Position numbers and translations under genes: made by a program
Part shown: one piece after another, positions 33,150 through 38,994 of the stretch
How positions within the stretch are numbered: position 1 is the stretch's first letter
How the letters are laid out: each line of letters begins with the position of its first letter
Assembly (NCBI GenBank): GCA_016744615.1
Contig: JADGEA010000011.1
Span: 1-38,994 of the forward strand
Reading direction: 5' to 3'
DNA length: 38,994 bases
From: Flavobacteriaceae bacterium
GTDB taxonomy: Bacteria > Bacteroidota > Bacteroidia > Flavobacteriales > Flavobacteriaceae
Notes under the pieces: generated by a model
Databases searched by the model: none
What the model was told of the DNA's origin: nothing
What the model saw: the letters and a program-made list of their open reading frames with translations, nothing else

Positions 33150-36100
33150 ATGTATCATTTCTCAAGCTCCAAGTCTTTATTGATTATTCTTATTAGTTTG
33201 CTCTTTATTCAATGTGATAAAGATAAATCTCCTGATAAAATCGACTCCGATTTCACTGGATATATCTCAGGTTTTACAAGTGGAGTGATCAGTAACAAAT
33301 CCACTATAAAAATTCGCTTGACAGAAACTTATAATAACACTAAGATTAATGAAAAAATTGATAAAACTTTATTTGATTTTACTCCTAACTTGGAAGGAGA
33401 GGCATATTGGCTAGATAATCAAACAATAGAATTCAGGCCTACAGAGAATTTACCTCCAGGGAAATTATTTGAAGTAGAATTCTTCCTTTCAAAATTACTC
33501 ACAGTTCCTAAAAAGTTAAAGACATTAGAATTTCAATTTCAGGTTTTAAAACAGGCGGTTGATGTTGATTTTTTGGGTATGGAATCTTTAGATAAAGAAG
33601 ATTTAAAATGGCAAATAATAAATGGTAATGTATTAACTTATGATTTTGCTGATAGTGAAAATCTAGAAAATTCGTTTACACCTTATCAGGACGGAGAAGA
33701 ACTTTTTGTTAGATGGGAACACAATCAGAGTGGGAAAATACATCAATTTGTTATTGACAGTGTACAAAGAACAAAAAATAAAAATCAGGTTATTTTACAA
33801 TGGAATGGCAAACAACTGGGTTTTGACCATGAAGATGAAAAGGTTTTTGAAATTCCACCTCTTGGAGAATTTAAGGTATTGGATGTTAAAATTACTCAGC
33901 AACCTGAGCAATTTATAACTATTTATTTTTCTGATCCAATAGCTACAAAACAAGATCTGGAAGGGTTGATCTACTTGCAATCGGGAACAAAACTTAAAAT
34001 GATCAGAGAAAAAAATGCAGTAAAAATATACCCTGTTACCCGTCAAAAAGGATCTGTTAATTTGCATGTGACCGATGGGGTTAAAAATACCATGGGCTAC
34101 CAACTGATGAATTCTTTTGAAAGACAAATTACTTTTACCAGTGTAAAACCTGCTGTTGAATTGTTGGGAAAAGGAGTGATTATGCCGAGTACAAATGGTT
34201 TGATATTTCCTTTTAAAGCAGTAAATCTGAATGCTATAAACATCAAGATCATCAAAGTTTTTGAAAAAAATATAGCACAGTTCCTTCAGGTAAATCAATT
34301 TGATGGGAATAGAGAAATGAAGCGAGTTGGCCGACTTGTTTTTAAAGGAGAAATTCCATTGAAATCGGATAAACCAATCAATTACGAAAGCTGGAATCCA
34401 TTTTCTATCGATCTTTCAAAATTGATCAAAGTAGAAGCAGGTTCGTTGTACAGGGTGGTCTTAAGTTTTAACCAAAGTCAGTCTTTATATCCTTGTGAAG
34501 AAAATTCGAACGAAGAAAATTCTTTTAACTTTTTAGGAGAAGACCCAGAAGAAGCTTCGTATGATAATCCTTCCGATTATTATTACTATGATGATGTTGA
34601 TTATTATTACAATAATAATTATGTTTATAATGATAGAGATAATCCTTGTAAACCAACCTATTATATGGTAAATGAGCGATTTATTTCAAAGAATATTCTG
34701 GCTTCTGACTTGGGAATTATTGCTAAAGGAGGTTTTGGGAATGCAATGACCATTGCCATAACCGATATCAAAACAACTGCTCCAATTCCGGGTGTAGAAG
34801 TGGAGATTTACAACTTTCAAAATCAGATAATAGATAAAAAATCAACCAATAATGATGGCTTTATAAGAATTGATCTAAAGAAAAAACCATTTTTATTGAT
34901 TGCAAAAAAAGGAGAACAAAGAGGTTATTTAAAACTGGATGATGGTTCGGCACTTTCTTTAAGTATGTTTGATATTGGTGGTCAAAAGTTTAAAAAAGGT
35001 GTCAAAGGATTTGTATTTGGAGAAAGAGGAGTTTGGAGACCTGGAGACTCTATCTTTCTATCATTTATTTTAGAAGATAAAAACAAAGTGATACCTAAAA
35101 ATCATCCTGTTGTAATGGAGTTATACACGCCTCAAAATCAACTGCATGAAATAATAATTAAAACATCTTCATTAAATGGTTTCTATGATTTTAGAACAGT
35201 AACTTCAAAAGATGCTCCTACGGGTAACTGGAGAGTGAAAATAAAATTAGGTGGTTCTGTTTTTGAAAAAGTATTAAAAATTGAAGCCATCAAACCAAAC
35301 AGATTAAAAATTGATCTTGATTTTCACAAACCCTTTTTAACAGATAATAAAAAGGCTAAAGGTGATCTGGAAGTAAAATGGCTACATGGTGCTATTGCAG
35401 GAAATTTAAAAGCCAATGTTGAACTAAAACTAACAAAAGGGAGTACTGCCTTTAAACAATTTAAAGATTATGTTTTTGATGATCCTTCTAAAGAATTTAC
35501 TTCCGAAGAAAAGATCATTTTTGATGGTAAATTAGATGCAAATGGCAAGGCAATGGTGCAGCCAGATTTTCAGGTACAAAAAAATGCTCCGGGCATGTTA
35601 AAAGCACATTTTAAGATCAGAACCTTTGAAAAAGGTGGTGATTTTTCGGTTAACCGAATGAGCATTCCTTATTCTCCTTATCGTGGATATGTAGGTATTA
35701 AAATCCCTAAAGGAAATGGATGGAATGGTGCTCTTTATTCTAATGAAACAAATCTAATTCCGATTGTTACTGTAGATGAGAATGGGAAATTAGTAAGTCG
35801 TAAAAATCTAAAAATTGAAATTTATGATGTGTACTGGCGATGGTGGTGGGAAAGATCTGATCAGGATAATCTTTCCAGATATGTTGCAAATCGAAATAAA
35901 AATTTGATCAAAACAGCCACTATTAGTACCAAAAATGGTAAAGCAATGTATGAGTTAAACCTTGGTGGAAATTATTATGGCAGAAAGTTTATCAAGGTTA
36001 TTGATCCTGTTACAGGTCATAGTTCCGGACAGGCATTTTATGTTACTTATAAGGGTTGGTGGGATAATGGCGGCAGTGAAAACCCTGGTGGTGCCGAAAT

Positions 36101-38726
36101 GTTAACTTTCTCAACCGATAAAAAAACATATCAGGTTGGTGAAAAAATAAAGGTGAATATTCCAACATCCAAACAAGGCAGAACTTTGGTGAGTATAGAA
36201 TCTGGTTCTAAAATTTTACAAACTTTTTGGTTGAATATGGAAGAAGGTCAAAATAACTTTGAAGTAGAAGCAACTGAAGAAATGACACCAAATGTATTTT
36301 TTAATTTAACATTGATACAGCCGCATAACAATGTAAAAAATGATCTTCCTATAAGACTTTATGGCATTCAGGGAGTATCAATTGAAAATAAAGAATCACA
36401 TTTAGAGCCTGTGATCTCTATGAACAATGTTTTAAAACCGGAACAAAACTTCACTGTTAAAGTAAGTGAGGCAAAAGGTAAAAAAATGATCTATACCTTA
36501 GCAGTTGTTGATGATGGATTATTAGATCTTACCCGTTTTAAAACGCCAAGTCCGTGGCAACATTTTAATGCGAAAGAGGCACTGAGTGTGAAGACCTGGG
36601 ATATGTATAAATATGTTATGGGAGCTTTTACTGGTAAAATGTCGGGTTTACTTGCTTTAGGTGGAGATGAATATTTAAATAACAGTGCCGGTGCTAAAGC
36701 CAATCGTTTTAAACCTGTGGTTAAATTCTTAGGTCCTTTTGAATTATCTGCTAAGGAAAAAAATATCCATGAGATCCAAATGCCAAATTATGTAGGTTCA
36801 GTAAGAACCATGGTGATAGCAAAAAGTGGATCAGCCTATGGTTCTGCTGAAAAAACTACAGCTGTTAAAATGCCATTGATGGTATTGGCAACCCTGCCAA
36901 GAGTCGTTGGTCCGGGAGAAAAAGTTGCATTACCTGTAACTGTTTTTGCAATGGATAAAAAAATAAAAGATGTTACCTTAACGGTAGAAACCAATAACTT
37001 ATTGCTAAATAATGGTAAACAAAGTAAATCGGTTCATTTTTCGAAAGAAGGAGATCAGGTAGTAAATTTCAATTTAGATGTAGCTAAAAAATTGGGTATT
37101 GCTAAGGTAAAGATCATCGCAAAAAGTGGATCAGAAAAAGCTATTTATCATATTGAATTAGATGTTAGAGCACCAAATCCGCGAATTACAGATGTAGTTG
37201 GAGCAGTTATTGAGCCGGGAGAAACCTGGAAAAATAATTATAAACCTATCGGAATGTCAGGAACCAATAAAGGAATTGTAGAGGTTTCAACCATTCCTTC
37301 TTTAAAGTTAGAAGAACGATTACAATATTTGATCACCTATCCACATGGTTGTATTGAACAAATAACCTCCTCGGTTTTCCCTCAATTGTATCTTAATAAT
37401 TTATTGGAATTAAGTACTGTTGAAAAGAGTGAAATTGAAGAAAATATAAAAGTTGCGATCAATAAAATGCGCTCTTTTCAAATTGCTTCTGGAGGATTGT
37501 CTTACTGGCCCGGCGAACAAAATACAGCAAATGACTGGGGTACGAATTATGCCGGTCATTTTATGTTGGAAGCCAAGGCTAAAGGGTATAGTTTGCCTCC
37601 GGGATTGTTAGCTAACTGGATCAAATTTCAACGACAAAGAGCAAATAACTGGACGGCAGATAGCGGACATTCCTATTCTAGCAATCAATTAACTCAGGCA
37701 TACAGATTATACACACTTGCTTTGGCAAAAAAGCCGGTTTTAGGAGCAATGAACCGATTGAAATCTTTAAATAATTTATCACTTCAGGCAAGATGGAGAT
37801 TGGCAGCAGCCTATTATTTGATTGGTAAAAAACAGGTTGCTGAGAATTTAATTAACAATCAAACAACTAAGGTAAACGCATATAAAGAACTTTCTTATTC
37901 ATATGGAAGTGATGTTAGAGATAAAGCGATGATACTTGAAACATTGAGTTTGCTACAAAGAAAAAATGAAGCAAAAGGTATTTTAGATGAGTTGGCAAAT
38001 GATATGTCGTCAAGCAGATGGTATAGTACACAAACTACAGCATATACCCTACTTGCCGTTGCTAGATTTGTTGGTGATACCGATGTTTCGGAAAAGAAGA
38101 TAAGTTATCAATATACTTTAAATGGTAAAAATAAAAGCGTTGATCAAAAAGCAGCAATCTCTCAAATCGATCTTAAAATAAAAGGAGATGATGCAGGAGC
38201 TATTTCCATAAAAAATACGGGAAATAAAACATTATTTATCAAACAACAATTAGAAGGAATTCCTGCTGTTGGGGATAAGACCAATGTAGAGAATAATCTA
38301 AAATTATCTGTTAAATATCTAACTCTTGACGGAAAAATAATAGATCCCTCAAATCTTAATCAGGGAACTGATTTTATGGCGGAAGTCCAAATAAAACACC
38401 CTGGAATGCGAGGTGATTATAAAGAAATGGCTTTGACGCAAATCTTTCCTTCGGGATGGGAAATTAGAAATATGAGAATGGATGGTGTGGAATCAGACAA
38501 AAAAGAAAATCAACCAACCTATCAGGATATTAGAGATGATCGTGTTTTAACCTATTTTAATCTAAAAAGAGGAGAAAGTAAAACTTTTAAGTTATTGTTA
38601 AATGCTACCTACCTAGGCGAATATTATTTACCTACAATTTCTTGCGAAGCAATGTATGATAATGATATAAGTGCTAGAAAAGCAGGAAAATGGGTAAAAG
38701 TTGTTAAGCCTGGAAGTGGTAAGTAA
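33150..38726 (+). CDS. Bacterial alpha-2-macroglobulin lipoprotein
   Basis: A 1858-residue periplasmic protease trap anchored by a lipoprotein signal (LLIILISLLFIQ before Cys22). It has successive macroglobulin domains, an MG2-type region (about 600-720, VFGERGVWRPGDSIFLSF), a bait/alpha-2-M region (about 1120-1200), and the thioester domain with the motif CIEQ (Cys1401-Gln1404, in YPHGCIEQITS), which should form the internal thioester. An alpha-helical thioester-domain fold (about 1395-1690) and a receptor-binding-like C-terminus follow. An insertion between Cys449 and Cys500 is very rich in Tyr, Asp and Asn. Many bacteria pair this gene with pbpC; here a convergent gene follows. It has its own promoter. 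Confidence 0.94.
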   Translation: MYHFSSSKSLLIILISLLFIQCDKDKSPDKIDSDFTGYISGFTSGVISNKSTIKIRLTETYNNTKINEKIDKTLFDFTPNLEGEAYWLDNQTIEFRPTENLPPGKLFEVEFFLSKLLTVPKKLKTLEFQFQVLKQAVDVDFLGMESLDKEDLKWQIINGNVLTYDFADSENLENSFTPYQDGEELFVRWEHNQSGKIHQFVIDSVQRTKNKNQVILQWNGKQLGFDHEDEKVFEIPPLGEFKVLDVKITQQPEQFITIYFSDPIATKQDLEGLIYLQSGTKLKMIREKNAVKIYPVTRQKGSVNLHVTDGVKNTMGYQLMNSFERQITFTSVKPAVELLGKGVIMPSTNGLIFPFKAVNLNAINIKIIKVFEKNIAQFLQVNQFDGNREMKRVGRLVFKGEIPLKSDKPINYESWNPFSIDLSKLIKVEAGSLYRVVLSFNQSQSLYPCEENSNEENSFNFLGEDPEEASYDNPSDYYYYDDVDYYYNNNYVYNDRDNPCKPTYYMVNERFISKNILASDLGIIAKGGFGNAMTIAITDIKTTAPIPGVEVEIYNFQNQIIDKKSTNNDGFIRIDLKKKPFLLIAKKGEQRGYLKLDDGSALSLSMFDIGGQKFKKGVKGFVFGERGVWRPGDSIFLSFILEDKNKVIPKNHPVVMELYTPQNQLHEIIIKTSSLNGFYDFRTVTSKDAPTGNWRVKIKLGGSVFEKVLKIEAIKPNRLKIDLDFHKPFLTDNKKAKGDLEVKWLHGAIAGNLKANVELKLTKGSTAFKQFKDYVFDDPSKEFTSEEKIIFDGKLDANGKAMVQPDFQVQKNAPGMLKAHFKIRTFEKGGDFSVNRMSIPYSPYRGYVGIKIPKGNGWNGALYSNETNLIPIVTVDENGKLVSRKNLKIEIYDVYWRWWWERSDQDNLSRYVANRNKNLIKTATISTKNGKAMYELNLGGNYYGRKFIKVIDPVTGHSSGQAFYVTYKGWWDNGGSENPGGAEMLTFSTDKKTYQVGEKIKVNIPTSKQGRTLVSIESGSKILQTFWLNMEEGQNNFEVEATEEMTPNVFFNLTLIQPHNNVKNDLPIRLYGIQGVSIENKESHLEPVISMNNVLKPEQNFTVKVSEAKGKKMIYTLAVVDDGLLDLTRFKTPSPWQHFNAKEALSVKTWDMYKYVMGAFTGKMSGLLALGGDEYLNNSAGAKANRFKPVVKFLGPFELSAKEKNIHEIQMPNYVGSVRTMVIAKSGSAYGSAEKTTAVKMPLMVLATLPRVVGPGEKVALPVTVFAMDKKIKDVTLTVETNNLLLNNGKQSKSVHFSKEGDQVVNFNLDVAKKLGIAKVKIIAKSGSEKAIYHIELDVRAPNPRITDVVGAVIEPGETWKNNYKPIGMSGTNKGIVEVSTIPSLKLEERLQYLITYPHGCIEQITSSVFPQLYLNNLLELSTVEKSEIEENIKVAINKMRSFQIASGGLSYWPGEQNTANDWGTNYAGHFMLEAKAKGYSLPPGLLANWIKFQRQRANNWTADSGHSYSSNQLTQAYRLYTLALAKKPVLGAMNRLKSLNNLSLQARWRLAAAYYLIGKKQVAENLINNQTTKVNAYKELSYSYGSDVRDKAMILETLSLLQRKNEAKGILDELANDMSSSRWYSTQTTAYTLLAVARFVGDTDVSEKKISYQYTLNGKNKSVDQKAAISQIDLKIKGDDAGAISIKNTGNKTLFIKQQLEGIPAVGDKTNVENNLKLSVKYLTLDGKIIDPSNLNQGTDFMAEVQIKHPGMRGDYKEMALTQIFPSGWEIRNMRMDGVESDKKENQPTYQDIRDDRVLTYFNLKRGESKTFKLLLNATYLGEYYLPTISCEAMYDNDISARKAGKWVKVVKPGSGK

Positions 38727-38829
38727 ATAGAAGTAATATAGGTTATACTGTTGTTTTAATGGGTAAAGATTTAGACCTCCATGGAAGAACAGAATTACAC
38801 TTTTAAATTTTTCAAAAGTTCTATAACCT

Positions 38830-38994
38830 CTACCTGCTGTTTTTAATTCTTGTATTTTTCGGTATAATAGAAAAATCTGTTTCGACTATATTCCGATCAC
38901 CTTGAGTAAACTTGAAATGAATTGTTTTAGATGTTTTAGGAAGCGTAATCAAATATCTATTGCCTATTTTTTTTAACTTATAATTTTCCTGTCC
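38830..38994 (-). CDS. 3' end of an unidentified gene (5' part outside window)
   Basis: On the minus strand the frame entering from the window edge stays open for 54 codons and ends at TAG 38830-38832. The C-terminal residues include NRYLITLPKTSKTIHFKFTQG and DRNIVETDFSIIP, a beta-strand pattern like the starch-binding/CBM-type modules found in some hydrolases. That resemblance is weak. It converges on the alpha-2-macroglobulin gene. The 103-base gap between them holds only an 8-bp inverted repeat (AGGTTATA at 38740, TATAACCT at 38822). Confidence 0.5.
   Translation of the reverse strand, partial: GQENYKLKKIGNRYLITLPKTSKTIHFKFTQGDRNIVETDFSIIPKNTRIKNSR

Noticed and set aside
33795-34298. A 167-residue minus-strand open frame inside the alpha-2-macroglobulin gene
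   Set aside because: It is fully covered by a well-supported long gene and has no domain or signal; it is a shadow frame.
38740-38829. Terminator formed by AGGTTATA and TATAACCT after the alpha-2-macroglobulin gene
   Set aside because: The arms are only 8 bp and 74 bases apart, with no T run.

Overview
The window is a stretch of chromosome from a member of the Bacteroidota, almost certainly the family Flavobacteriaceae. The DNA is strongly AT-rich. Promoters carry the Bacteroidota -7 box TAnnTTTG, in several cases with a TTG/TTTG -33 box 20-21 bases upstream. Ribosome binding sites are weak and TTG/GTG starts are common. Gene content and order are typical of flavobacteria: coaX beside an outer-membrane protein and a TPR protein; a TonB receptor with a carboxypeptidase-regulatory-like N-terminus; surE followed by lpxB; and a nucleotidyltransferase - TPR - DUF4292 - EnvC row.

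Layout. 1-3206 (minus): coaX, an outer-membrane barrel-like protein and a TPR protein, the last cut by the window edge. 3307-3379: tRNA-Phe(GAA) with its own promoter and terminator. 3419-6335: a poorly conserved accessory pocket holding one intact secreted MORN/YwqK-like repeat protein, a possible small exported protein, a PAS-domain fragment, and a fragment of an IS transposase with an in-frame stop. 6336-20310 (minus): plsC, a small membrane protein, a large TonB-dependent receptor, pgi, an M23 peptidase lipoprotein, a tilS-dsbD-DUF3108 operon and the tail-specific protease prc. 20595-24142 (plus): surE - small membrane protein - lpxB - class A-type serine hydrolase - thioesterase. 24307-26763 (minus): a DUF302-like exported protein and a MATE transporter. 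26820-38726 (plus): comEC, then nucleotidyltransferase - TPR - DUF4292 lipoprotein - EnvC-like activator, then a 1858-residue alpha-2-macroglobulin. 38830-38994 (minus): the 3' end of another gene.

Much of the content serves the cell envelope: lipid A (lpxB), phospholipid (plsC), periplasmic thiol reduction (dsbD), peptidoglycan remodelling (the M23 peptidase and EnvC-like protein), outer-membrane import (TonB receptor) and periplasmic protease defence (alpha-2-macroglobulin). The rest is core metabolism and translation (pgi, coaX, tilS, tRNA-Phe). No phage, CRISPR or recognisable defence system is present.

The most unusual signal is non-coding. A roughly 75-120 base element occurs three times, upstream of surE, upstream of the DUF302-like gene and upstream of the nucleotidyltransferase, each time in the orientation of the downstream gene. 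It has a CCCGC/GCGGG hairpin, an outer stem interrupted by a conserved TC/TC-type internal loop, and a central hairpin whose sequence differs between copies while pairing is kept. Two outer-stem positions show compensatory changes. It is either a structured leader element or a palindromic dispersed repeat. Two further repeats of the REP type lie at about 7106-7135 and 12360-12460.
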